A stretch of 64,000 nucleotides of DNA from an uncultured Sphaerochaeta sp. (GTDB lineage Bacteria; Spirochaetota; Spirochaetia; Sphaerochaetales; Sphaerochaetaceae): assembly GCF_963666015.1 (NCBI RefSeq), contig NZ_OY762555.1, positions 372,001 through 436,000 on the forward strand, read 5' to 3'. Within the stretch, counting starts at the first letter, position 1. Each line of letters begins with the position of its first letter. Positions 27,155 through 35,411 of this stretch are shown here, one piece after another. The notes below the pieces were generated by a model. That model was given only the letters and a program-made list of their open reading frames with translations, searched no databases and was not told where the DNA came from. Made by a program: the position numbers and the translations under genes.

Positions 27155-27889
27155 TCATACCTTCAGCTGTTTACCATGCTCCAAGGGATAATGGAGTCGA
27201 TCAAAGAGAGGGAATCCTTCCAATGCATGCTCAACTTCCATGATATAGCGATGAATATCATAGTCAACTCTACGGTGAATACACCTGATGTTGGTATCCT
27301 CAATATCCACAAGAGCATAGCTAGGTCGAACATCGCCATCAAATGAATAGCCTACAGCCCCAGGATTAATGAATCTGATACCATCACGTTGGAAGTCTGC
27401 GGGAATATGCGTATGGGCACTGAAAATCAAGTCCACTTTCTCTTCTGCAAGTTTCTTTGAAAGTCCTGGGGAAAATGGAGTATCCTTTGCAATACCTTCA
27501 TTATCATCATAGGGAGTTCCATGACAACAAATGAGGGAGACACCCTCAATCTCCAGTCGTTCCACAGAAGGAAGGCTGGAAAGCTTTTCCTTGGCTTTTT
27601 GATGCATCCTAATGGAAGTGTATTTCAGAAGCTTCAATATCTGGGCGTCATGTTCACTCTTGACGGGAAATGCCTTGAGATTCTCTAAATAAACGTCTGT
27701 GTTTCCTTTGATCATAACCAAAGGGTTTTGTTCCATGAGCAGATCAAAACAAAGCTGGGGATCAAGGCCCATAACCACCAAATCGCCTAAGAAAACAACC
27801 TGGTCAGCTTTGGAGGCCTTGGCATCATTTAATACTGCTTCAAAAGCACGGATATTTCCATGAATATCACCAAGTACGGCTAATCTCAC
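27155..27889 (-). CDS. metallophosphoesterase, YfcE/ApaH-like
   Basis: A 244-residue calcineurin-like phosphoesterase. Motifs in order: LGDIHGNIRAF, FLGDLVVMG, IKGNTDVY (the usual GNHD is GNTD), CCHGTPYDD and FSAHTHIPA, then FINPGAVGYSFDG. The GTG at 27889 is chosen as start because AGGAGG sits eight bases before it; the in-frame GTG at 27898 overlaps that site. The substrate is unknown, perhaps a phosphodiester or nucleotide. It reads away from the recombinase gene, 160 bp downstream of it. Confidence 0.85.
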   Translation of the reverse strand: MRLAVLGDIHGNIRAFEAVLNDAKASKADQVVFLGDLVVMGLDPQLCFDLLMEQNPLVMIKGNTDVYLENLKAFPVKSEHDAQILKLLKYTSIRMHQKAKEKLSSLPSVERLEIEGVSLICCHGTPYDDNEGIAKDTPFSPGLSKKLAEEKVDLIFSAHTHIPADFQRDGIRFINPGAVGYSFDGDVRPSYALVDIEDTNIRCIHRRVDYDIHRYIMEVEHALEGFPLFDRLHYPLEHGKQLKV

Positions 27890-27934
27890 TGCTGCCACCT
27901 CCTAAATGTGTTATATGAATTTTACCATAGGCAC

Positions 27935-28036
27935 AATTTGATTAAAACTACGCAGGCATTCGGTTTTGATCAAATTCTTGTTTTAATATGCTTAATTTAT
28001 ATACATCAGCCAACTTAACATTTTGATATCATCAAA
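27935..28036. repeat. cluster of TTTGAT palindromes downstream of the recombinase gene
   Basis: AATTTGATTAAAAC (27935-27948) and GTTTTGATCAAATT (27963-27976) form an inverted repeat matching at 13 of 14 positions around a 14-bp centre. Another palindrome, TTTGATATCATCAAA, lies at 28022-28036, and TTTTGATTCAA occurs in the end of the recombinase gene. The rest of the gap between the two minus-strand genes is AT-rich with no gene. The cluster could be recombinase binding or attachment sequence. Confidence 0.45.
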
Positions 28037-28049
28037 TCCAGTGTGTTTT

Positions 28050-29261
28050 CTACGATTTTGATTCAAGTAATGGTAATATCATATTCTGTTGAGCAAGTTG
28101 CACACTTTCAAGACCACGTTGACTTAAGTGGGTGTATAGATTGCTCAACTGTTCACTCGTGTGACCAATAGTCATTCGCAGCACATGTTCATCTACAGTA
28201 CCACGGAGGAGCGTATTGGCCATGTGTCTCAATGAATGAAAGGTAATATTCCTTTCCTGAAGCGTTTTCTTATCAAAAACCCCACTGCGTACCAACTCCT
28301 GTTGAAAACGTTCAGAAAAATAATGGCTTGAAACAAATGCCCCATGTTTCTTGCTCCAGAACACCAGAGTATGGACTTGAGAGAATGGATTTTCCAATGC
28401 CAAGGACCTGAGTTCGTCACATACAAAAGTGGGGCAGGGTACCATCCTTGTTCTTTTTCCTTTTGGCACCTTCAACCCAGCTCTATCTGCATAAGCCTGA
28501 GATATGGTGATCATTCCATCTCCAATCGCTTCCAAACACAAACCACGTAACTCACCGGATCGCATACCAGTCAGTAGAGCCAAAAGACATGCCAGATAGA
28601 TTCTTTTTTCACTATGTACTTTTGCATATTGCATGAAAGTAGATAACTCTTGTTCACTAAGTATGCCTCGCTCCTGATGCTGAGCAGCAAGTCCCTGTAT
28701 ACTCAATACCACAGAGGAAGGAACAAGGCTTTTTCTCTGTGCTTCACGGAGTGCGACGAGTATGGTGGTCATCGCCATATTAATTGTCGTATTACAAATT
28801 GCACCTTCCTGCACCAATTCAAGCTGTATTCGCTCGAGTTCAGCTAATGTTACTTTTGATAGCAACAAATTCGTGTAGACTCGAGGAAAGACGTGGTTTT
28901 CAAGGAGGTTCAACCGTGTGGCAAGGTAATCGGGAGAAATTGACCCGGGATCCAGAATATTTCTTCGTTTAGCATATTCACTTGTTTCCCAGGTATAGAA
29001 ATCTCTAAGATAGCTTATCAGTGTTTGCTCAGTTTCTTCTGAGAATATAATCCCTGCGTCCAAAGCCTTATAACAGATACGTATAGCTTCATCCCTTCTC
29101 TTGATCGGTGTGGTTTCAAATATTCCCAAACGTTTTCTCAGCATCTCCACACTCTTCTTGTTCGTTCGTTTTCCAGTGTCCGGTTCACGAAACAATGCGT
29201 AATAATAAGTTCTTTCGCCCCTCAATATCCTACATAAGGTAAATGGTGCTGGACTAGCCAT
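28050..29261 (-). CDS. tyrosine recombinase/phage-type integrase
   Basis: A 403-residue site-specific recombinase. The N-terminal part (to about 90) resembles an arm-binding region, a core-binding SAM-like helical domain follows (about 95-200), then the catalytic domain. The active-site set is complete: Arg in TGMRSGELRGL, His and Arg in HSLRHMANTLL, His in IGHTSEQLS and Tyr in NLYTHLS. AAGGAG precedes the ATG. No other phage, plasmid or cassette gene is next to it, so it is an orphan: a relic of an island or a self-contained element whose cargo is lost. Confidence 0.9.
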   Translation of the reverse strand: MASPAPFTLCRILRGERTYYYALFREPDTGKRTNKKSVEMLRKRLGIFETTPIKRRDEAIRICYKALDAGIIFSEETEQTLISYLRDFYTWETSEYAKRRNILDPGSISPDYLATRLNLLENHVFPRVYTNLLLSKVTLAELERIQLELVQEGAICNTTINMAMTTILVALREAQRKSLVPSSVVLSIQGLAAQHQERGILSEQELSTFMQYAKVHSEKRIYLACLLALLTGMRSGELRGLCLEAIGDGMITISQAYADRAGLKVPKGKRTRMVPCPTFVCDELRSLALENPFSQVHTLVFWSKKHGAFVSSHYFSERFQQELVRSGVFDKKTLQERNITFHSLRHMANTLLRGTVDEHVLRMTIGHTSEQLSNLYTHLSQRGLESVQLAQQNMILPLLESKS

Positions 29262-29283
29262 AGCAGCTCCTTGGATTTATAGT

Positions 29284-29320
29284 TTGTTCAACCTTTTGTT
29301 CAATCGTATAAAATTGTTCA
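29284..29320. repeat. three TTGTTCA direct repeats upstream of the recombinase
   Basis: TTGTTCA begins at 29284, 29296 and 29314 (TGAACAA in the direction of the recombinase), 23 to 60 bp before its start. One more TTGTTCA lies near 29852. They overlap a TTGAAC/TATAAA promoter-like pair, though that pair would leave almost no leader. They may be operator or arm-type sites. Confidence 0.4.
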
Positions 29321-29405
29321 TTTTTGCACTTACTGTATGTAATCTTTTATACCTATAATTTATAATACTTTATTATCTTTATAATGTCTATACAAAATAC
29401 CTATA

Positions 29406-29430
29406 CTACTTACTGTGTCACAGTAAGTAG
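29406..29430. repeat. perfect 25-bp palindrome upstream of the recombinase
   Basis: CTACTTACTGTG (29406-29417) and CACAGTAAGTAG (29419-29430) are exact inverted arms around a single T. A related half, ACTTACTGTA, occurs about 75 bp nearer the recombinase gene (near 29330). Neither side has a long T run directly after it. Candidate core or operator site. Confidence 0.55.
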
Positions 29431-29760
29431 GTTATATGTATATAAATATTTATATATTGTATGTTACTTGGTTATACGTTGAAATTTCTTTTTTGTTTAT
29501 TATTATATTTTATAATTTATATATTTATTATTATAACTTTATTTTATTTATTATATTTTCGATGTTATTAATGTCATTTTTTATATTTTTACAAATCTTA
29601 ATTACCATATTTACAATATTTTTTATTTTAATGTTTATTTTTATCCTGCATATTTATTTTTTCAATTTTATTTATATTTATTATTTTATGCTTTTCTATT
29701 TTTTTATACATTATTATGCTTTTTTATATTGACGTTTTCGTATTTTTTGTATTTTACAAT
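29431..29760. other. extremely AT-rich intergenic stretch
   Basis: I count 42 G+C in 330 bases (13%), with T far above A on the plus strand. The gap between the recombinase start and smpB is 665 bp in all. A 98-codon open frame within it is a run of Ile, Tyr, Phe and Leu with no ribosome site and is not credible. From 29760 to 29870 composition returns towards normal but no gene is seen. Likely foreign or degenerate DNA. Confidence 0.85.
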
Positions 29761-29874
29761 AACAGACCTGCGTTTCCCTCAAGATTTTCTATTCAGTAAT
29801 CAAGCTGAAGATTTTAATACAATAGGAAAGTCCTGTTATGTATTGTATGAATTGTTCATGGAGAAAGAGACAAC

Positions 29875-29906
29875 AAAAAACCACCAGGAAGAATGATCCT
29901 GATGGT
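29875..29906 (-). terminator. intrinsic terminator of smpB
   Basis: On the minus strand ACCATCAGGA and TCCTGGTGGT form a 10-bp stem (one G-T pair) with a 7-base loop, followed by a run of T. It begins 20 bp after the smpB stop. Confidence 0.85.
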
Positions 29907-29926
29907 TGTCTATCGAATGATTGGTA

Positions 29927-30397
29927 TTAGTATTGCAGTTGCTTCAATTCTCGTCGTGTATCACGATTTAAATCTCGTTCCTTGACAACAGCCCGCTTGT
30001 CATGTAACTGCTTACCTCTACAAAGAGAAATCTGTACCTTCACGAGGTTTCCCTTCAGGTAGATGGAAGTAGGAACCAGAGTAAAACCTTTCTCAATAAC
30101 TTTTCGCTTAAGCCGCTTGATCTCAGCTTTGTGGGCTAAGAGACGACGATTACGATTGGGTTCATGGTTGTTGATATTACCATGGGTATAGGGCTGTATA
30201 GTCAGACCAACCAGGGTTAGACCCAGCTTGTCGACAGACACATAACTATCAGTAAAACTGAAACGACCATCTCTAATGGATTTCACCTCTGTACCTGCAA
30301 GTGATATACCACACTCGAGATCTTCAATAACCTCATAGTTGAAGTAGGCTTTTTTGTTCTTCTGTAGAAGTTTAAATTTATTTCTATCTTGTTTCAT
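29927..30397 (-). CDS. smpB: SsrA-binding protein SmpB
   Basis: Binds tmRNA and brings it to stalled ribosomes. The 156-residue protein has the oligonucleotide-binding fold with KLLQKNKKAYFNYEVIEDLECGI cut by GTEVKSIR, FTDSYVSV, and the C-terminal GKQLHDKR and a basic tail (DLNRDTRRELKQLQY). Its partner ssrA is in the same window. The start immediately follows the stop of the upstream membrane protein gene with no gap, so both share a transcript. Confidence 0.95.
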   Translation of the reverse strand: MKQDRNKFKLLQKNKKAYFNYEVIEDLECGISLAGTEVKSIRDGRFSFTDSYVSVDKLGLTLVGLTIQPYTHGNINNHEPNRNRRLLAHKAEIKRLKRKVIEKGFTLVPTSIYLKGNLVKVQISLCRGKQLHDKRAVVKERDLNRDTRRELKQLQY

Positions 30398-31846
30398 CTA
30401 TTCATACCACGCAACACGGAATCCAATTTGGTCCCCACAGGCATCTGGCTCAATTACACCGACCGTGTGTGCGGTGATTGTCTGGGGATCGTTCAGGTAA
30501 CTGCCACCTTTCACGATGGGCTGCATTCTCAAAGAGAACGCATTGTGTAAGGCTATACTCTCCTCATAGCCGGAAAGACGGGAAAGGGGAATGTACGGCG
30601 TCTGTGTAAGTTCCCAAACACCTCCCAACAGTGATACAGGTCCGCTGCTTATATCTGGGGAAGGGGAGAGGGACGTTGTATAGTCTAATTCATTCTGCTG
30701 AAGTACAGCAAGACTCCACATTGCCTCCGTTGGGAGGAATACCTCTTTTCCAGTCTTTTCAGACAGCCAAGAGCAGAAAGCTTCAGCTGCATAGTAACTC
30801 ACATTGAAAACCGGCCTACTTGTAACAAATACGGATGAAATGGTCATCCCTTGCATATAGGAGTCATCCACCAATCCCTTGCTCATCAACTCATCCTTAT
30901 TACTCTTTTCCCAATAGGGATTGTCTTCCAGGAATAACGCCCACTGGTACTGGCTGATCTCTGTTGCTCCAAGGGCGAAGGAGGGAACGTTTACAGACAC
31001 TCCTGCTTCATTGATCTCAGGATACTGGGAAGGAGTTTCCTTACCCATAACGAAGGAAGTAGATGGATAGGTGAATCCAGAAAGATGGAAGTCACCATAG
31101 GAAAGTGAACGCTTTTCAGGCAGAAGAGATGGAACGCTCGAAGCAAGTCCTAGCCCTGAATCTGTCTCATGCAATAGAACCTGTTCTGCAATTCTGATGA
31201 TCTCACGCATGGAATCGCTCATCTCAACAGCTTCAAGTGCTGCTTTCGCTTCCAAGAGCATGGTCTCATTACTTATAAACCGTAAAGCTGTTTCGATGGT
31301 TGCATCGATTCTATCTTGATCAAAATCGAGTGCTTGTACATCCTGAATCAAATTTGTAAAGAGTGGACGGCTCCTAGTAACACTGTCATAGCTGAGAATT
31401 GCACTGGCATCTGCGATTTCCTGTAGATTGAACCGGTTGATAGCCATCTTTCTTTCAGCATCCAAAGAGAGTGACGGAAGGGGAGCCTCTAGTTTTCGAT
31501 GGAAAAGCCAAGTCAAAAAGACAGGATGGTCTACATCCAGCGAATAGGAAGCATAGGGAATACCTCCCTTCATCAGAACCACCTCATGGTTTCCACTCTC
31601 AATAAAATGTTGATAACCAATCGCTCCAACATAACTGCCATCAACTACCACTCCGCTCTCACTGAGTTGCCCATGAAATGTGACGTATCGACCTCCCTTG
31701 GTGATTCCTGGGAAGAAGGCAATAAAGAAGATTGCCGCTGCCAAGACAATGATAAGCAGTATCAGGATGAGAACACCCGGCCTCAGCCCAAATAGGTGGG
31801 GCAATTGCACCTGATCAACTTCAGGTAGTTCGATTCGTCGTTTCAT
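30398..31846 (-). CDS. membrane-anchored protein with degenerate FGE/sulfatase-modifying-like domain
   Basis: A 482-residue protein: short cytosolic N-terminus, one transmembrane helix (about 23-46, GVLILILLIIVLAAAIFFIA), a PEGA-like beta region (about 50-110), a helical region, and from about 265 an FGE-type C-lectin-like domain. Landmarks such as ALGATEISQYQWALFLEDN, RPVFNVSYYAAEAFCSWL, LPTEAMW, GGVWELTQTPY and the final IGFRVAWYE identify the fold. The two copper-binding cysteines of true formylglycine enzymes are not seen in their usual context, so a binding or structural role is likelier. ATG 31846 is preferred over an upstream TTG. It is directly upstream of smpB and divergent from lepB. 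Confidence 0.75.
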   Translation of the reverse strand: MKRRIELPEVDQVQLPHLFGLRPGVLILILLIIVLAAAIFFIAFFPGITKGGRYVTFHGQLSESGVVVDGSYVGAIGYQHFIESGNHEVVLMKGGIPYASYSLDVDHPVFLTWLFHRKLEAPLPSLSLDAERKMAINRFNLQEIADASAILSYDSVTRSRPLFTNLIQDVQALDFDQDRIDATIETALRFISNETMLLEAKAALEAVEMSDSMREIIRIAEQVLLHETDSGLGLASSVPSLLPEKRSLSYGDFHLSGFTYPSTSFVMGKETPSQYPEINEAGVSVNVPSFALGATEISQYQWALFLEDNPYWEKSNKDELMSKGLVDDSYMQGMTISSVFVTSRPVFNVSYYAAEAFCSWLSEKTGKEVFLPTEAMWSLAVLQQNELDYTTSLSPSPDISSGPVSLLGGVWELTQTPYIPLSRLSGYEESIALHNAFSLRMQPIVKGGSYLNDPQTITAHTVGVIEPDACGDQIGFRVAWYE

Positions 31847-31911
31847 ACACGATAAGGTATCTTTCTGGTGTTCTCTTGTCAACTGAACTCTATTGTGATA
31901 GCTTGCTTCCT

Positions 31912-32919
31912 ATGGAATCATTATTGGGTTTTCTTGAAAAACATACGGTACGCATCCTTACTCATCGCAAGGCAGTGAAAGCCTATGAGATGTCCCAGAA
32001 GACCAAACGCACCTTTATTGGTGAAGTAAAAGGCTGGGTGGATGCTTTGGTATTTGCGGTATTTGCTGTATTACTCATCAACCAATATATCTTCCAACTC
32101 TTTGTCATACCATCCCCCTCCATGGTATCCACACTAAACGTTGGAGACAGGGTATTTGTGAGCAAAACCATCTATGGAATTGAAGTATATCCCGGTGGGC
32201 CGAAAATATTCTCAGCCAATAGGAAGGTACAGAGGGACGATATCATAACCTTCTATAATCCTGAATATGATTCCAAGGGACCCGTATTCGATATACTTTC
32301 CCAAATTATCTACATGGGTACCTTTTCCTTAGTAAACATCGACAAGAATGAAGATGGATCTATCGCTGAACGACTGTATGTAAAACGAGCTATAGGATTT
32401 CCATCCGAGACCGTTCGTTTTGCTAACGGGGATGTGCAGGTTCGTCCTGCAGGCTTTGCGTCATTTGTAGATGAAGCGTCATTCAGGAATGAACTATCAC
32501 TGGTAGATGGTCCACATAGAAGTCTTGCGGCCTCTTCTTACGAAGGAATTCGTGCATGGGGGAGTTTATTTGGATACCAGGAAGCTGGGCTGGACCTGTC
32601 AGTTAGCCCTTCCTACCTGAAGAGCCAATATGCAAGTGTCCAAGGGGACTCTTATCCTGATGATATGTACGCATTCGAGACTGCCGCAAAGCGAACAAAA
32701 CACTTGATCAACCCCGCGGATATGCAGGCAAGAAGCGATAGTGCAAAATACCAGAGTGGAATCTATATCCCACAAGGATCCATCCTCCCTCTTGGTGATA
32801 ATCGTGACAACAGCCGTGACGGCCGGTATTTTGGCCCTGTAAGCCAGAAAAAAGTCAATGGTTCTGTTCGGTTTCGTTTCTGGCCCTTCACAAGCATGAA
32901 ATATCTTGGAGATGCATAG
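31912..32919 (+). CDS. lepB: signal peptidase I
   Basis: Cleaves signal peptides at the outer face of the inner membrane. The 335-residue protein has one strong membrane helix (about 40-60) and the catalytic pair: Ser in IPSPSMVSTL and Lys in LYVKRAIGFP. The final box is GDNRDNSRDGRYFGPV. About 120 residues separate the Lys box from the final box, a larger insert than in Gram-positive enzymes. The ATG at 31912 is the likeliest of several possible starts, without a clear ribosome site. Its stop overlaps the next start by one base. Confidence 0.92.
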   Translation: MESLLGFLEKHTVRILTHRKAVKAYEMSQKTKRTFIGEVKGWVDALVFAVFAVLLINQYIFQLFVIPSPSMVSTLNVGDRVFVSKTIYGIEVYPGGPKIFSANRKVQRDDIITFYNPEYDSKGPVFDILSQIIYMGTFSLVNIDKNEDGSIAERLYVKRAIGFPSETVRFANGDVQVRPAGFASFVDEASFRNELSLVDGPHRSLAASSYEGIRAWGSLFGYQEAGLDLSVSPSYLKSQYASVQGDSYPDDMYAFETAAKRTKHLINPADMQARSDSAKYQSGIYIPQGSILPLGDNRDNSRDGRYFGPVSQKKVNGSVRFRFWPFTSMKYLGDA

Positions 32920-34100
32920 TGCTCACGTTAGGTGCAAACAATCCAAAAGCCCTGTATCTCCATATCCCTTTTTGTATCACCTGTTGCTCGTATTGTGCAT
33001 TTTACAGTGAGCCAAAGGCCTCTTGGATAGGGTCCCAAGAGGAGTATGTTACACGCCTTGAGCAAGAGATTAAGGGTGTCATTCAAGAACTTGGTGGATT
33101 TGAAACGATCTTTATCGGTGGAGGCAACCCTGGTTCCCTTACCGAAGTGCAGTTATCCCGCTTGCTTATTGCAGCAAAGAGCACCCATTGTAGTGAAGTT
33201 ACCATCGAGATGAATCCTGAGACGTTTTCTGAATCTTATTTTCCTCTATTCGAAAAAAAACTCGTCACACGGTTAAGTATGGGCATCCAGAGCATGGATG
33301 ATTCAGTGCTTCATCAACTGGGTAGGAACGCAAAGACAGAAGATAACTTCAGGGCAATTGCCCTCGCCAAGAAAGCCCATGGCCTCTACGATATTGATCT
33401 TTCTTTTGATCTGATGGCAGCCCTTCCCGGTCAAAGTATCGAGATGGCACTACAGGATATTGACACCATAGTCTCCCTCAGTGATCCAGAGCATATCAGC
33501 CTCTACTGCCTGACTGTAGAGGAGGGGACTGAGCTTGCAAGAAGAGTCTCAGAGCGCGAGCTGAAAGTGTGGGATGATGATGGCCAAATGGAATTGCTGG
33601 AAAGATTGTGGAATCGACTTGGCCAATTGGGGTATGAACACTATGAGGTGTCGAACTTCGCAAGAAATGGACGATATTGCAAACACAACCTTGTGTATTG
33701 GAACCTGGATACCTATCTAGGATTGGGAAGCAGCGCTGCTTCATTCCTGCAATCAGATAGCCATTCATGGCATTACTGTCAGAAGGAAGACCTTCATGCC
33801 TTTGCTGAAGGAACATTGTTCGGTGGGTATGAAATTGAGAAGCTTGGCAGTGACCAACTAATCGAAGAATACTTGATGATGGCACTCCGCACAAACCGTG
33901 GGATCGAAAAGAACCTTTTCAAAGCACGCTTTTCCCTTGATTTTGATTTGCTATTCTCAAAAACCATTGCAAATCTCGATCCTCTCTGGTACAAAGATAC
34001 CAATTATATATTTATATTATCTAAAGTTGGATGGTTGGTTCTTGATGAGATTATCTTAAGGCTCGCTCTCCAAATTCCGCAACCCCTTGACCGCCACTAG
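32919..34100 (+). CDS. hemW: HemW-like radical SAM protein (coproporphyrinogen oxidase homologue)
   Basis: A 393-residue radical SAM protein with LYLHIPFCITCCSYCAFYS near the N-terminus: the CxxxCxxC cluster motif is intact but the fourth cysteine of true HemN is absent, as in HemW, a haem chaperone. Other features are FIGGGNPGSL, EMNPETF, RLSMGIQSMDD and a C-terminal HemN_C domain (EEYLMMALRTNRGI). The GTG start overlaps the lepB stop by one base (TAGTG). Confidence 0.85.
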   Translation: MLTLGANNPKALYLHIPFCITCCSYCAFYSEPKASWIGSQEEYVTRLEQEIKGVIQELGGFETIFIGGGNPGSLTEVQLSRLLIAAKSTHCSEVTIEMNPETFSESYFPLFEKKLVTRLSMGIQSMDDSVLHQLGRNAKTEDNFRAIALAKKAHGLYDIDLSFDLMAALPGQSIEMALQDIDTIVSLSDPEHISLYCLTVEEGTELARRVSERELKVWDDDGQMELLERLWNRLGQLGYEHYEVSNFARNGRYCKHNLVYWNLDTYLGLGSSAASFLQSDSHSWHYCQKEDLHAFAEGTLFGGYEIEKLGSDQLIEEYLMMALRTNRGIEKNLFKARFSLDFDLLFSKTIANLDPLWYKDTNYIFILSKVGWLVLDEIILRLALQIPQPLDRH

Positions 34101-34163
34101 CGCATATGATAGGTTAAATGGGCTATAGATTTCATGATATTTTACTAAATAAGAGGTTCAATT

Positions 34164-34913
34164 ATGTCCGGCCATAGTAAATGGGCTACCATTAAACACA
34201 AGAAGGGTGCTGCTGACGCAAAACGCGGCCAGAAGTTCACGAAGCTGATCAAAGAAATTTCCGTTGCTGCCAAGATGGGTGGCGCTGACCCTGACTCCAA
34301 TGCACGGCTTCGAACTGCTATTCTCAAGGCACGTGCAGAGAATATGCCCAAGGACAATATTGACAGGGCAATCAAGAAAGGTTCAGGTGAGTTGGAAAAC
34401 TCCACCTACTATGAACTGACCTATGAAGGATATGCAGTTGGTGGTGTTGCGCTTATTATTGACACCCTTACCGACAACAAGAACCGTACAGCAAGTGATG
34501 TACGTTCCACGCTTACAAAGAACGGCGGAACACTGGGCAACAGCGGTTGTGTATCGTATATGTTCCAGACCAAAGGTATCATAACCTACGATTCATCCAA
34601 GTACACTGAAGAACAAATTTTCGAAGTGGCATTGGAGAATGGCGCTGACGATGTAACGACTTCAGATGAAGTAATTGAAGTAATTACTACTCCAAGTGAC
34701 TTTGCAAACGTCCTTGAGGCCATGCAGGCTGCTGGATTTGAGCAAGAAAGTGCCGAGGTAGAGAAAGTTGCAGACCAGACGGTCACACTTGACACAGAGA
34801 AAGCCCGTAAAGTACTCAAGATCATCGATAAGCTTGAAGAGTTGGATGATGTCCAGCAAGTCTCTTCTAACCTGGAATTGCCCGATGATTTTGAGGATAG
34901 CGACGAAGAATAA
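34164..34913 (+). CDS. yebC: YebC/PmpR-family protein
   Basis: A 249-residue member of the YebC/TACO1 family, annotated as transcription regulator and also reported as a translation factor helping ribosomes through proline stretches. The N-terminus MSGHSKWATIKHKKGAADA and MPKDNIDRAIKKGSG are diagnostic. The C-terminus is acidic. It is three bases from ruvC, the classic yebC-ruvC order. Confidence 0.95.
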   Translation: MSGHSKWATIKHKKGAADAKRGQKFTKLIKEISVAAKMGGADPDSNARLRTAILKARAENMPKDNIDRAIKKGSGELENSTYYELTYEGYAVGGVALIIDTLTDNKNRTASDVRSTLTKNGGTLGNSGCVSYMFQTKGIITYDSSKYTEEQIFEVALENGADDVTTSDEVIEVITTPSDFANVLEAMQAAGFEQESAEVEKVADQTVTLDTEKARKVLKIIDKLEELDDVQQVSSNLELPDDFEDSDEE

Positions 34914-34916
34914 GGC

Positions 34917-35411
34917 ATGCGAATCCTAGGAATTGATCCAGGATATGCACAGACAGGCTGGGGTGTTGTCGAATCAGATGGGCAGCATAACCGGCCTGTT
35001 TCTTTTGGTGTCATCAAAACCAGTACTTCACAACCAGACAGCCAAAGGATACACTTTATAGCGAAGTCGGTTGGACAGTTGGCTGAAGACCACCATGTGG
35101 ATGTTTGTGCCATGGAAGACATATTTTTTACCAAGAATGTCAGTTCTGCCATCCCGGTTGCAAAGGTGATTGGAGCCTGTATACATCAGATGGGATTGCA
35201 AGAGCTCCCGGTCAAGTTGTACAGCCCTCCCACCATCAAGAGTGTTGTGACGGGTTTTGGCGGTGCGGAAAAACATCAGGTTCAGGAGATGGTTCGTATC
35301 TTGCTGGGTTTTGAGACCATTCCCCGTCCTGATCACGCTGCAGATGCCTTGGCTGTCGCAATCTGCTTTGCTGTCTATGATTTTTCGAGAATAAGGATGA
35401 AATTGCCATGA
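34917..35411 (+). CDS. ruvC: Holliday junction resolvase RuvC
   Basis: Endonuclease that cuts Holliday junctions. The 164-residue protein starts MRILGIDPGYAQTGWGV with the first catalytic Asp; the others are Glu in CAMEDIFF and two Asp in DHAADALAVA. The end overlaps ruvA by four bases (ATGA). Confidence 0.95.
   Translation: MRILGIDPGYAQTGWGVVESDGQHNRPVSFGVIKTSTSQPDSQRIHFIAKSVGQLAEDHHVDVCAMEDIFFTKNVSSAIPVAKVIGACIHQMGLQELPVKLYSPPTIKSVVTGFGGAEKHQVQEMVRILLGFETIPRPDHAADALAVAICFAVYDFSRIRMKLP

Noticed and set aside
27890..28050. Copy of the tmRNA 3' end as attachment site beside the recombinase
   Set aside because: tmRNA genes are common integration targets, but I found no match to the GTTCGAATCCCC region near the recombinase.
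29436..29732. 98-codon open frame rich in Ile, Tyr, Phe and Leu
   Set aside because: It is a product of the 13% GC stretch; it has no ribosome site, no recognisable topology and no homology that I can see.
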